Source of the DNA: Jacaranda mimosifolia
Lineage: Eukaryota; Streptophyta; Magnoliopsida; Lamiales; Bignoniaceae
DNA: 64,000 bases
Direction: 5' to 3'
Assembly: GCA_018894105.1 (NCBI GenBank)
Contig: CM032122.1
Span: 30,659,404-30,723,403, forward strand
How positions within the stretch are numbered: position 1 is the stretch's first letter; every line of letters begins with the position of its first letter. A program made the position numbers and the translations under genes. Shown one piece after another: positions 12,931-25,016 of this stretch. Below the pieces are notes generated by a model. That model had not been told where the DNA came from and searched no databases. It saw nothing but the letters and a program-made list of their open reading frames with translations.

Positions 12931-13790
12931 TATATTAATAATAAATATATCACATTAAATCTTCAAGTTATAACAATGGTGATGTACTAATAAATGTTCT
13001 TGCAAGATATCGTACGTAGAAAAAAGACAACAAATCTTTCTTGCCAAGACCAACAACTATCTATTGTGTTGGAAAATTGACAACAGATTAAATATCCAAA
13101 TAAAATGTGGTAGCTGCCTTATCCCTCATGGGCCAGGGTCCACTCATGCATGTAGAAATAAATCACTTAGGCCTTTTTTGTTTATATTTTTGTTTTCATT
13201 ATTTTAGTGTATTTTTATATTTATACTAATCTTTATATAAAAAATAAAGAAAAGTTCAAAATATAGTGTAGAAAAAAATAGACTTTGTTAGATGGAAAAT
13301 GTTATTTAGTAAATATTAATTATTTTAAAATTAATTAAACATCGTATTAAACATTAATGGTAAAGGTCCTACTTTGACTGAAGTTTTTAGCTTTAGAATT
13401 AATGGTTATAAATATGAAAATAAAAATAAGTATTAATTTTATTAAAAACATATAAACTAAACATAGTTTCATTGTTTAAAATAAGAATGAGAATAAAAAC
13501 AAATAACAGCATTTTGAGAAATAATTTTTTTGTTATTTTTTCTCCAAAATTCATGGCATGTTTGGGGAATATTTTGAAAATCAGTTCAAACTTCCAATAA
13601 GAAATGAAGAGAGCCACGGCCCATTAAGGATGAACTTGAGTTGAAAAATAAATGCTGGGCTGTGAAATGTTAAAAGAAAAGAGATATTACTAGCCCAATA
13701 GGAATCTTACCAGCCCAATGCTACTTACTCTTTTGTACATCCTGGGCCACATCGGCCTCCCAAATTAATTACATGGGTCTTAGTCTCCTA
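12931..13790. other. AT-rich intergenic sequence
   Basis: No supported gene. Long A/T tracts, and a minus-strand open frame at 13399-13617 that is low in complexity and unlike any family I recognise. Confidence 0.5.
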
Positions 13791-14201
13791 GTGCACATTT
13801 GAATATATAGATAAGATTGATAAAATTATATTAATATAGTTAGATTATACTGTTCAAAATAAGATAATACTATGCTTTGGGTTTAGGATTATGATTTTGG
13901 ATATGTATTTATTTTATCAATACTTTGTATAGGTATAAGAATGAAATAATTGGGCTATTCAATTTACTAAAATACCCAATATTTTCATTCATGGGTATAA
14001 TTGCCAAATAACTAAATTTTTTTTCCACTCTCACTTTGGATTACACAATCTAGGCCATCTTGGAGAGATTAATTATCAATTGGAAATAGGATTGTGAACC
14101 TAGCCCTTTATCTATCTTGGGCTTTTTTCACTTCATCTAAACATTTGATGGGGCTTGATAATGAAATCTATCAGGCCCCACCTAACAATCCAAACGTGCC
14201 C
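13791..14201. mobile_element. Tourist-like (PIF/Harbinger) MITE
   Basis: Left end GTGCACATTTGAATAT and right end, read in reverse complement, GGGCACGTTTGGATTGT form imperfect inverted repeats. The flanking trinucleotides are cta and tta, close to the TWA target of PIF/Harbinger elements. Length 411 bp, no coding capacity. The ends resemble those of the MITE at 28947-29377. Confidence 0.55.
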
Positions 14202-14204
14202 TTA

Positions 14205-14660
14205 GAGGATGCTTGGGTAAGCTCATAAGCTCTTAAAAATATTTTATGAATACTCTTAAAAAAAAAAGACTTATAAGCTAGTTTTTTAAAAAAAGAAAAA
14301 GAAATTTCTAATTTATTTTTAAAGATTTTAACAAATTTCTTTAATTTTAATTATAGAGGCCTTTGACTAAACTTATATAAAATATCTTATAAGTTCTTAT
14401 ATCTTATAAGATATTTTTGGAATTTATAAGATTCTAGTCTTATTTTAAAAATAAGCTTTTGAATTATTTGGATAATGTAAGATTTTGAAACTTATAAAAT
14501 ATTAGTAATGATAATTTTATAATTAACATGATTAAAAAATAGAGATTTTTTAAAAAATTTGAAAAATAAACTAGTGACTTCCTCCTTAAAAAAAAATGGA
14601 AATGACTTACAAAATTTTAACATCTTATTTTCAATAACTTATAAACTCACCCAAAAACTC
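14205..14660. mobile_element. Probable MITE with degenerate inverted ends
   Basis: The left end (GGATGCTTGGGTAAGCTCATAAG) and the reverse complement of the right end (GAGTTTTTGGGTGAGTTTATAAG) match over most positions, and the interior is AT-rich with TTATAAGAT-like repeats similar to the MITE in the BRIZ intron (about 56316-56663). I see no convincing target duplication, so the borders are approximate. Confidence 0.45.
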
Positions 14661-16780
14661 TTTTTATGTGAATACTGTTGTTGGAAATTCATTTGAAAAT
14701 TTTAAGTAATATTTGGATATGAATTGTATGTTTTGAATTATATATTTTAGAAGAATGAGTTTTGGAAGTGAGGTTGAGGAATGTAATGTATGTTTATTTA
14801 TATTTTGAAAATAGTTAAAAAATTATTTTGAGAAGTTTTGGTATATTTGCTTATATTTTGGAATGAGACAATTTTAACTGTAGCAGTTAAATCAATATAT
14901 TTTTTTTTGTTGGATTTTTGGAGTGAAAATGAAATTGAATGATATTTTTTATAATAAAATATATAATATGTATATTTGATGATTGGATATAATTTTTTTT
15001 AATTGTAAAATAATGATAAAATATTATGATGTGCATATGTATGTATATGGGGGTTTCCGTAATAAACCAATTGATTTGAAGGGTTATTTTAGGGATTAAC
15101 ATTTACTATTTTGGCAAAAAAAAAAAGACTCATATGTTCCGTTATATTTTGCCAAAACGAATCTATATTGGCAAAATATAACCAAAATAGCCTTAGTTTT
15201 CATCAATTTATTTTGATTAATATCATTAAATAATTATGAAAAAGAATTAATTTTTAATTAACATTAATTTCGAATGATAAAAAACAATGAAATAATTAAA
15301 ATAAATTTTAACAAAAGTTTTTGTAACTGGGAGAGCGCCAACAGAAAGAAGGGGAAAAAAATGAGAAGAAAAAAAAAGAAAGGGAAATGTAAATTGTACC
15401 CCTCCATAGGGGACTCCGCACATGCTTTGACTTATCTGCACTCAACCACTCCCAACGGATTCTTGATGTTTGAAGTTTGAATTCCAACCTTATTGACTAG
15501 CTCCTAATATGTATTTGTATAAATAATTAAAAAAATCCACCCCCAAACCATGGGAGGCCCACTTCCACTTAATTATTTTCATACCTCCAAACATTTTTGA
15601 ATTTGAAGTTGGCAATGTAAATCAATGAATTGAGATTTTAGAACTATAGAATTTTAAATTCGGGCGGTAATAAATTAAGTGTAAAATAAATAATTATTTG
15701 TTGATTAATAATTCTTGTAGTTTCTAATTAATAATTTATTAATAATAATTATAATTATTGATGATAAATGATCATGATGAATAATAATATTGTAATCAAT
15801 TTAATAAAAGAAATACTAAACTACAACTGAAGTCCTCTACCTCCTGCTAAGTTTTCGTTTGACCAAATGACCGCTTGACACATATAACCAAGTCGAAATT
15901 CTTTTTGTTGAATATTAATTTACTTATATAATATTTTTTTTTGTTAGTATATGATATTTTGAATAATGTAAGAATTCGTACTTAATAAATGTGAAATTTG
16001 AATCTGATGTTATAAATTCAACTACCACTTTTAAAAAAAATGGTAAGAGTTAAAGTTAATTTGGTTGGGTTATTTTAATTTAATTAAGGAATTTGGTAAA
16101 ACATCAACTCGCAGATAGTCCAGAAAACTGACACCAAACTCGAACAACCTAAGCCTTAATTGTGAACCAACACAAAACTAGAACGATCTAAACCTTAATA
16201 ATCAACCATTGTACGATACCTTATGCCTTGTTTTTTTTAATTATTATTACTCTATTTATTAAAGTACTGAATTAATTTCTTTTCAATGAAGATATCATAT
16301 ATATAAATTTGTTTGGTATTTTAATATTTTAATACAATGATATTTAATTTATCTCATATTAGAAGGGTCGAATAACATAAAATATTTTATTAGTTATAGC
16401 TTATCTATAACTATTTGAAGTGTTTTTTTTTAAGACAAGGTTCTCCATCACATGGGTATCGACAAAATAACACCTCCAAATTATAGGAACTTCGTGTTTG
16501 ACGATGGAATTGACTATTGTCAATATAATTTCAAATCTTAATAATAGCTACAATATAAAATGGATTGAAAATTAATCAATTAAATCATTTATTATTATAA
16601 TATAAAAAGTAATTAAATAGATTGATCAGTGAACCGATTATTTGGTAGGAAAGAGTATATGAATTTGTTCCTTCCCATTATTGTTTGATTTCAAAAAAAA
16701 AAAAAAAAAAAGGGGGGGCTCTTTCTTTATCAGTTTATCTTCCTTTAGATGTAAAAATTTATTCATAGAGAAAATAAAAT
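14661..16780. other. AT-rich intergenic sequence with a perfect hairpin
   Basis: No supported gene. Contains a perfect 15-bp inverted repeat with a 12-nt loop (15141-15155 and 15168-15182), a short low-complexity open frame pair at 15247-15480, and an A-run followed by a G-run near 16694-16719 just ahead of the LINE remnant. Confidence 0.5.
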
Positions 16781-16784
16781 TTCC

Positions 16785-18091
16785 CTAGTAGGTAGTGCTC
16801 TTTGGTATGATTTAAAAATACAAATTCTTAAATTGCCAGTTATTTTGCTTCAAGAAATTGAATCCATGATGATCAATTTTTGGTGGGACAATCAGGGACA
16901 CAACAAGATTCATTGGATTCGATGGGATATACTTGTGGATAAGAAGAAGGATGGTGATCTCGGATTTAGAGAATTAAGGAGTTTCAATATTGCTATGCTA
17001 GCCAAACAGAGATGACGTCTTCATCATCATCCTCGTCTCCTTCTCTGCAAGCTTTTTAAAGCAAGGTATTACCCTCACTCTACCTTTCTTGATGCAGCTA
17101 GAGGCTCCAATTCTTCTTTTACTTGGAAAAGCATTTGGGACACTAAATTCTTAATTTTAGAGGGGTTGCGATTTAAGGTGGGTAGTGGTCAAAATATTTG
17201 TGTTTTTTATGATCCTTGGATTCCTCGGTCTTCCTCCTTTCGAATTTATTCATTGTGTTCCTTTTTATCTTTGGATTGCAAAGTTTATGATCTTACTAAT
17301 AGTGAACATGCAACTTGAAATGAGGATTTGATTCGTGTTAATTTTGATGATGATATCAAATTTATTCCCTCCATTCCACGGGCTGCGTTATATAGTGAGG
17401 ATACACTGATTTGACATTATGGTAAGACTGGCAATTTTTCAGTGAAGAGTGCATATTATCTGGCGGAACTATTGCAAAACAACGAATGCTGGGATTGAGG
17501 GGATCTTCTAGTATCACACATAGGCGAAATTATTTATTCATTTGGTCTTGTAAATTGCCTCCCAAGATCAAACTCTTTGCTTGGCGGATGTGTTTAAATG
17601 CTCTACCAACTTGTGATAATCTTGAGATAAGGGATATAGTCACTAATGGAGATTGTTTCTTATGTGGTGATGATAGGAAAACTTCTTTCCACCTCTTCTT
17701 CACTGGTGATTTTTCTAGGCAAGTGTGGGCATTGTTTACTATTCCACAGAGTTTTTTGCAACTTGAGTGTTAATATGGAGAATTGCCTTCGTGATATGTT
17801 TCATTCTCTTGAGAATCACCTATTTGATCTCTTCCTTATCTATTGTTGGTCTATTTAGTATCAGCGGAATCAGAATTTTCATGGTGAAAGACTGCAGTCT
17901 ACCTTGAAAACAATGCAATTTGCTTCTCAATTTCTAACTGATTTCTCATATGCTTGTTCTAATTTATTTTAGGCAAGATTTTATTATGATGTGTCCTTTT
18001 TAATGTAATTTTGAACATTGTACTTTCAAGTTCTTATGTTATAAAATTTCATTGCTTTCATCCCCCCAAAAAAAAAAAAAAAAAAAAAAAA
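16785..18091 (+). pseudogene. 5'-truncated L1-type LINE, 3' end of the reverse transcriptase ORF
   Basis: Conceptual translation, with several stops and frame changes, gives the C-terminal part of plant L1-type reverse transcriptase ORFs. It shows a block with NFWWDNQGHNKIHWIRW (about 16875-16925), a GFRELRSFNIAMLAKQ block, a KVGSGQNICVFYDPWIP block (about 17180-17225), and a zinc-binding zf-RVT domain (about 17540-17710) with PPKIKLFAWR and CFLCGDDRKTSFHLFF. A poly(A) tail of about 24 bases ends it at 18091. The 5' border is uncertain and I found no clear target duplication. Typical of 5'-truncated LINE copies; not functional. Confidence 0.85.
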
Positions 18092-18540
18092 TCTTATTGC
18101 ATGCTCCAAATGAATTTTGATTAAAATCATTAAAAAAAATTAATAAAAACATGACTCCTTTTGTTAAATTATGTATAAAAAAATTGATGGGTCTAAAGTT
18201 ACAAGTTTATAATAATTATTTAAAAAAAATATTCAACTAAAATCACATTGTAATGGATTTCAAATTTTCATTTTCTTTATTTATTGAACCATTCTATAAA
18301 TTTCAAATTTACAAAGTATTATTAGAATTCTTCACTTAAATACTTTCCAAAATCTGAAAATATTCACCCAGCATTCAATCTAATTGTCACTTTATGGCAC
18401 GCACCATTTCGTAATTTTATCAAGCATATGCAATCCTCAATTAAATATTCTTTATTTATGATTATAAAATGACAATAATAAAACACTCATTTAAATAACA
18501 AATCTGAACTTTATTTGGGTTGTTCCTTTTTTTTCGTTTT
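18092..18540. other. AT-rich intergenic sequence
   Basis: Nothing recognisable beyond A/T-rich stretches between the LINE tail and the region downstream of the serine-rich protein gene. Confidence 0.5.
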
Positions 18541-18559
18541 TCGATTTTTTCTTGGGTGG

Positions 18560-18840
18560 TGTAAAGATTTCATAGATATGGTCAACTGTCAACTGCATCC
18601 ACAATGTTCCGGGCCATTCCTGCTATCAGAAAAGATCAAAACAAATTATCAGTACCGATTTTTTTTTTAAAATTGAGGACAAATTTCTATAGAAGAAGAA
18701 AGATGGGAAAAAAATAAAATAGAAGAACCAACCTTCAAAAGACAGACCGCACCTATCCCCACACCAAAGATAGCCAGAGCCTGATCAATCAACGACCCAA
18801 TTCAATCCATTTATACCATCCACAAATTCCACTGCACAGA
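18560..18840 (-). other. Possible exon remnants on the minus strand, product unknown
   Basis: On the minus strand, 18720-18840 contains a reading frame ending LIDQALAIFGVGIGAVCLLK right before a possible GT donor. About 100 bases further on, after a TAG acceptor-like site near 18624-18628, the sequence can be read as AGMARNIVDAVDS followed by a stop. The hydrophobic segment looks like a membrane helix. Upstream the same frame meets a stop within a few codons, while another frame gives VEFVDGINGLNWVVD before a stop. This may be a small spliced gene, a frameshifted relic, or chance. I do not recognise the family. Confidence 0.2.
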
Positions 18841-19160
18841 GAAAAAATAAAAATCAAAATCAATTAACACAATTTAATTTCAATATTTTGCCCAAAAATC
18901 CAAGCATGTTAATTCATTTTTTCTGATTTTTTTTTTTGAATTAAACTTGTATTTAATTAATGTAAAATTAATTGTCGGGATGTATTCACAATATTTACTA
19001 ATTCTTATAAAAGAATTAAGAAAATAAGACAAAAATTTATCACTGGAGTTTTTCTTTTACTGCTACAGAACTCCATAGTTAGGGTTTTGCAATCTCAAAA
19101 TCAGCCAATACAATTGGCTACACTTCCCCAAAAATAAAGCCAAAAGTCCTTCGTAATTCG

Positions 19161-19754
19161 CTATGAATCTCTGGCTCTGGACATTATTGAGAGACGGCTA
19201 GGCCGCGGCTGGAAATCGGAACGGCGGCGCAAGCTATGCGACGACGGCCGAATCAACGCCGCCAGTGCTCTCTTCACCAAATCCCCTTCCACAGTTCCTA
19301 TTCGAACCAAAGAATTCGTCATCGCCGATCTCCTCATGTTCAATTGATGACTCGAACGAAAGGATACTGTCTGGCTACTATTTGCGTAACCCGGAGCGAT
19401 GCTATTCTTGTGGAGGCTGCATCGGAAGGACCCTGGGTGAGACGTAGGGGAACACATGCACGTCCTTTTCGGAGTTGAATTTACCGATCGAGTGGCCGGC
19501 TTTTGACGGTGAGAGGCTACTGGGTGACGGCGAGAGGCGGAAAATCGAACGCACTGCGATGGGGAAACGGATCGGCCGAGGCTCACCCGGGTAGGACTGG
19601 TAGGCCGACTCAATATTGGTTGGGGCCGGGTCGAAAAGGCAGGCGACGATGAAGCGGAGACCGAGGAGAATCGGCCAGAAGGCGAGAGCGATCGCTGGAA
19701 TTGGCTGTGGAGTGTTGTACTTTGTGAGGATCTCGTCTTTGAGGACGCTTCCAT
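19161..19754 (-). CDS. Serine-rich protein, plant-specific family (intronless, 197 aa)
   Basis: Intact single-exon gene of 197 residues. The N-terminal two thirds is rich in Ser, Arg and Pro, with repeated SP/SPS steps (for example RSLSPSGRFS, RSVSPSQCVRF). The diagnostic conserved motif is CMCSPTSHPGSFRCSLH at residues 99-115, found in the plant serine-rich protein-like family. A second conserved block, SLVRIGTVEGDLVKRALAALIRPSS, lies near residues 148-172. No signal peptide or membrane segment is evident. Biochemical function is not established; the SP-rich context suggests a phosphorylated, possibly disordered protein, which is inference. The gene is more GC-rich than its surroundings. The ATG at 19754 is the first in frame and lies about 135 bases downstream of a TATA box. 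Plus-strand open frames overlapping it are shadows. Confidence 0.85.
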   Translation of the reverse strand: MEASSKTRSSQSTTLHSQFQRSLSPSGRFSSVSASSSPAFSTRPQPILSRPTSPTRVSLGRSVSPSQCVRFSASRRHPVASHRQKPATRSVNSTPKRTCMCSPTSHPGSFRCSLHKNSIAPGYANSSQTVSFRSSHQLNMRRSAMTNSLVRIGTVEGDLVKRALAALIRPSSHSLRRRSDFQPRPSRLSIMSRARDS

Positions 19755-19889
19755 AGTTGTACTTTGAAGTTAGAACTGAACGTAGAATATTTTACTCTGG
19801 AAAAAGCAAAAACTATTTAGTAAAAAGGTTCCTTCAAGAGCGCCGCTGGGCTCCCCGTTTTGGCAAAGGTAAGGTGGACAAAAGCCGCG

Positions 19890-19900
19890 TATATATATAG
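19890..19900 (-). promoter_or_regulatory. TATA box of the serine-rich protein gene
   Basis: Minus-strand CTATATATATAC lies about 135 bases ahead of the ATG at 19754, in a GC-richer stretch. Spacing leaves room for a 5' UTR of roughly 100 bases. Confidence 0.55.
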
Positions 19901-20270
19901 GGGGACATGTTGATGGCATTCTGGTAAATAAAGTGCAAAGTATGGGCATTCCTGGAAATAAAATTATAGACCGGCGGTTGGTTGCGACAAGAGGAAAGGT
20001 GCTCAAACCAATGGGCTGTCAGAATCCACAGTGCCTATCTCACGCTTCTTTTAGCGCGTTATTTCACGAGTTGCTTAGGAAAAGAAAGTGCAGTTCAGCG
20101 TGAATATCACGGGCTGAGGGTGAAGATGGGAAATTCTGCATTGGTGAATAATAATTTGACACATATACCTGAAAAACTTTAACATGTTATTTTAATATTA
20201 CTAGTTATTTTAATATAAAATAATAAAAATAAATAAATATTTTATATGATGTTATAAATTTTTAATAGTC

Positions 20271-21331
20271 GGATACTATTATTTGCACTCCAAAATTTGT
20301 TATCCGTACTCCGCTCTAAATTTTTGTGTTAGACTGTTTACCAAAGTATCCTCTTACTTTTCAAATTCATTTATATTAATTTATCATATACCCTTTAATA
20401 TAATAATTATCACTTTTAACTTTATTACTCATGAATACATTTTACTTCAACTCGTCTAACTTAATATGAAACAATATTGATATATATATATATTAAAAAT
20501 TTCTATAATTCTCACAAATAATTTGAAGAATATAACATATTTTTTTATGATAACAACAATATTTAAGTGGTATTTAAATTTTTAGTTCAAAAAACTTTTA
20601 ACATATAGTGGGATTTAAATTTGGACTTTAAAATGTAATATAACTTAAAATCAATAGATGTTTAAACATTTAAGTTGTACTTTTTAAACTAAAATACTTA
20701 ACATACTTTAAATACTTGTTCAATGTAATATTTAAAATTTGTAGCATCTTTTATTAGTTTTATTTAAGTAATATTTGAATATTATTATGTAAATTTAAAA
20801 ATATATATTAATTTACCTTCAAGTATAAAAAAAATAAAAATGCCGATACCTATGGGTTATCCATCACCCATAGTTATGAGTAATGGATCTACTATCTCGT
20901 ATCCAATAAAAAATAAATAATTGTATCAATGGCAAATTTACTTAGCTCATTATTACCCATTCTTGGGTTATCTACGAACTACGGATACCTATTTGCCAAA
21001 TCTAGGGGTGTGAAAATATATCATAGTTTAGTGATGTTATCATTTTTCTATTTAAGTTTGTAACTATATTTTCAGCGAGATAATTAATTTAGAGATAGGA
21101 TAATATGTCTATTTTTATATGCTTTATCAAATTTAACATGACATGAATCCAAGCTAAGAACAAATCAAAATTATATTTAACAGGAAAAAAAAAATACACT
21201 AAGGGTATAATTGTTCAATAATTTAAACTAAATGATATCTTAAAAATAAAATGATATAATAGTTAATTCTTATAGACTAAAAATCAAATGAAGTGCCAAT
21301 AACAAACTTAGGAGTGCAAATAACAATACCC
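20271..21331. mobile_element. Mutator-type MITE with 9-bp target duplication
   Basis: Inverted ends (left GGATACTATTATTTGCACTC, right the complement of GGGTATTGTTATTTGCACTC) are flanked by a perfect 9-bp direct repeat ttaatagtc at 20262-20270 and 21332-21340, the hallmark of Mutator-like transposition. It shares ends and central sequence with the 0.72-kb MITE in the LTR at 7454-8175. No transposase sequence is visible. Confidence 0.85.
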
Positions 21332-21404
21332 TTAATAGTCCCTTAACATATTTGTTTTAATTTTAAGCACAAATAAAAAGGAAAATTATGACAAAGTAAA
21401 CTAA

Positions 21405-21960
21405 GGGGCCGTTTGTATTTATTTTTTGGAGGTATTTTTATTTTTTGATGAAAAGGAATAGTAAAAAGTCAATTATAAATGTGTTTTTGAAAATAAAATG
21501 TTATTTTGATGTTTTGTTTAACATATAATAATTATGTAAGGTTGAAAATGTGTTGTATTTGAAAAATATAGTTTTTTTTTTTGTATTAAAAGCCATGCAA
21601 ATATGAGTAAAAGAAATGAAAAGTAAAAATAGAGAGAAAGTGTAATGGCCCGTTTGAATTTGTTTTCTGGAAGCATTTTCATTTTCTAGTGAAAATGAAT
21701 GGTGAAAAGTTAGTTAAAAATTTGAATTTGAAAATAAAATGTTGTTTGGAGATTTTATTTAAAATGTAATGATTATATAGTGTTGAAAATAAATTAAATT
21801 GTATTTGAAAAATATAGTATTTTTATATTAAAAGTAATGCAAATGTGAATAGGAGAAAAAATGAAAAGTGAAAATTGAGAGAGAGTGTGTAATAGTGTGT
21901 TTTGGAGAATATTTTAAGAATGAAAATATTTGTAAAAATAGGAGAAAATAAAATAAAACT
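21405..21960. mobile_element. Two head-to-tail MITE units
   Basis: Two similar units of about 242 bp start at 21405 (GGGGCCGTTTGTATTT) and 21647 (GGCCCGTTTGAATTTG) and run in the same direction, both carrying the motifs GAAAATAAAATGTT and GTATTTGAAAAATATAGT. The reverse complement of the MITE in the aminotransferase intron (61643-62012) belongs to the same family. The end near 21960 is approximate. Confidence 0.6.
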
Positions 21961-24684
21961 ATCTTGTTGTTATCTTTAAAAATATGATTAATTTTATTAG
22001 CTCAATAAAAAAAATTACCAAGTTAGTGTTCAAGTTCTCATATTTTATTGTATAGATAATACTCGATTTGTTTTATATTCAACGTCTGATGAGTCCAAAG
22101 ATTTAAGATAGCTTATAAACTATTCTATCTTTCTCACCATTCGAGACGTATTTTATGACAAAACTTCCACCAAATAATACTTTAAAACGTCAAGACCTCC
22201 ATACTCAGCAACAAACTTCGTAGTTATCAAGTATAGGTTCAAATTAATTACAATTAAATATTAGTTTGACTACACATAACACATTTGACTAATAAGATAG
22301 AAATAAATTTTACTCACTTGTTTACTAAAGTTGTGGGCCAATTTTTGTGGATGACAGCAACATAAAATTGGCGACAAATAAACAATCTATTCGGCTGGGG
22401 AAATTTCATATCCAAATGAATTATGAATTATCACATAATTGATACAATAATATCATAGAGTGAAATATTAATAATATAAAGTACATTGTTGATATCAGTA
22501 TATATTATTTAACAATTCATACATATTTAATTGGTATATTCAATTTAATGATATGGCATAATTTTTTAGTAAAAACATGATAATATTATAAAACAACTTT
22601 TTGGGGGGTGGGGGGGTGGGGGGGGGGGGTTGTTGAATTTTTTTATTATGTAATGGAGAAAATTGCGTAATTATTAGGATATATTTATTAGGACAAAATC
22701 TTTGTGAATATGGCATCTGTTCACAGCAAGTGCATGTTCTTCCCTTGTCCTGTCATTATTGTTGTTATTATTGCCAGTATTTGCCAGTATTTTTTTTGGG
22801 AGGTCATAGCTCATTACATGGTATTATGGTAGGTTCGTGTTGTATCATGCGTGATGCAATGAACTTTGATTTGTGAAGAAAAACATCATGCGGTGAATCT
22901 ATGCAACATAATGGACCATGCTTATAAATAAGGAAGTGTTGAGTGGTCATTTAATTTGATCGTATTATTATTATTATTATTATTTTTTGAGGTTGAAATT
23001 TTAGTGAACTCTGAGTATATGTAAATTAAAATAAAAAATTATATATTTTTTTATATATATTTATCTAAAATAACTTTTATTAATGACCTAATTATAACAT
23101 TGAGGTTCACATATCATAGTCAATTTATATAGGTCTTGCGGATTGACCCAACTCCATATTTGAATCATTAGATTTTAAAGAATTTTAGATATTGATATGT
23201 CCAATTGTGGCACTATATAACAATCATATTTAGTTTTTACACATATTTTTCATTTACTATACCACTTTCGTTCTATATTTTACTTCATACATTTAAGTTT
23301 TGAAAAAAATTCGTTAGAATTTTCTAGCCATCATAATTTGTCTTATTATCATCCAATCTAGATCAAACTAGATTGGTTGGATCGTGAGTATTTTTTTTAG
23401 ATTATAAAAAGAAATCACTCCAACCTACATCAAATTTCATCATAAAAAATTCCAATAAATTATAATTGCAATCAACATTTTTATTTAATAATGTTGTTTG
23501 ACTCATGGAATAATATATACTTTCTATCTTGCCACCGATATGCAAGTAGAAGTGTAAAGGAGTTGATTTGAAATTTGGTGCGACTCTTTTTTATCACTTC
23601 TAATTACTTTTAAGTTTGATTTGACTATTACATATGTCAAGCTTAATTGAGATTTAGTAAAATCGAACATTACCAAAGTTTGAGTGGCTCGATATTTTCA
23701 TTAAATTTTTATTTTTTTTAGCTAATTAAATTGATTTTGAGCACAACTTCATGCTTTGTATATATATAACAGGGAAAAAATATGTTGAAACTGAATTTGT
23801 ATATTAAAATTCAAATTATTTTTTTGTGATTGATTTTGAGTCAAGTGTTGAATAGTTAGATTCAATATTCAAGCACATTTACATAACAAACAGGTCAAAA
23901 TCTTGGGAGAGATTTAATTAGCTTATAATATAAAAAGTGAAACAAATTAAATAAATGGAAAATAAGGAAATTTTCCTTTTGAACCTTTATTCTTTTGATT
24001 CTTCCGTTCTTGTGTATTGTTGAATCAAAATGATTAATTAATATTTGGCGGGTCATCTTCATAACTACCACTAAGACCCCCCCTTCAAATAATGATGAAA
24101 ATGACATTTAAGTAGAAGTCTTCCATTGGAAGAGAAAATTAAGTAGATGAGAATACTTTTATCTTTGAGACTTTCAAATTAAATAAATTTGTGCTAAATT
24201 TGATAGCTTAATCTCTTCAACATTGAACTAATATTTTGGCACAGACTATGGTGCAAACTTCACTTATTAATGTAATTTTATGATGGTATCGAGTGATCAT
24301 TTAATCAAATGATATTATTTTCACATTTATATATAAAAAGTTTGAAGTTTGAACTCTAATAAATTTTTTGTTTTTGACAGATAGAGAGATATTAAAAAAT
24401 CAACAAATTGAATTGCTAATAAATTCCAAGATATTATGATTATTAATGTATAGTAATTTCCATATAAGAATAGTTATCGTATTTTAAAATTCACAAAATT
24501 TCAAGAAAAACCATATGAGGTGAACGAAAAAAATTTAATTTTCTTTTGTACAACATCATCAAATGATATAGATCACATCGCGCATCAACACATCCTAAAT
24601 TCCATTATTATGTGACATGATCATCTTCTAAATTTGATTTGAATTCTATCTTTCTTAATTAATTAATTATTTTTACATTAAAAG
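21961..24684. other. AT-rich intergenic sequence with a long G tract
   Basis: No supported gene. Contains a nearly pure G tract (22603-22629, interrupted by two T) and a small perfect inverted repeat around 23357-23380 (CCAATCTAG and its complement, 6-nt loop). The minus-strand frame 23895-24107 has no recognisable features. Confidence 0.5.
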
Positions 24685-24688
24685 TACT

Positions 24689-25016
24689 ACAATAGATTAT
24701 ACCCATTTACTATTATTATGATTATGCTTGATGATGTTCAAATTTGTTGTTAAATATGAAAAAGATCAAACTCAAAATGTCTTGTTCAGCCAACACATGG
24801 TGATCATAATTTGTACCTTAGTAACAAGGTATCAATCCTAAGTTATTATGGTTGCACAACAGTAAATCTTACCCATTTACTATTATTATGGTTGTATTTA
24901 GTGATGCTCAAATTTGTTGTCAAATGTAAAAAAAAAATTCAACCTTAAAATATTTTATTCAACAGTCACACATAAGAAATAATTTGAATTTTCATAACAA
25001 GATGTCCTAACGAGAA
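24689..25016. repeat. Two diverged tandem copies of a ~170-bp unit
   Basis: The unit starting near 24689 and the unit starting near 24860 share CCCATTTACTATTATTATG, then TGATG(T/C)TCAAATTTGTTGT and further matches, with many substitutions. No coding potential. Confidence 0.55.

Noticed and set aside
16833..17858. Open frames in the LINE remnant as independent small genes
   Set aside because: Together they form consecutive blocks of one L1-type reverse transcriptase tail with stops and a poly(A) end.
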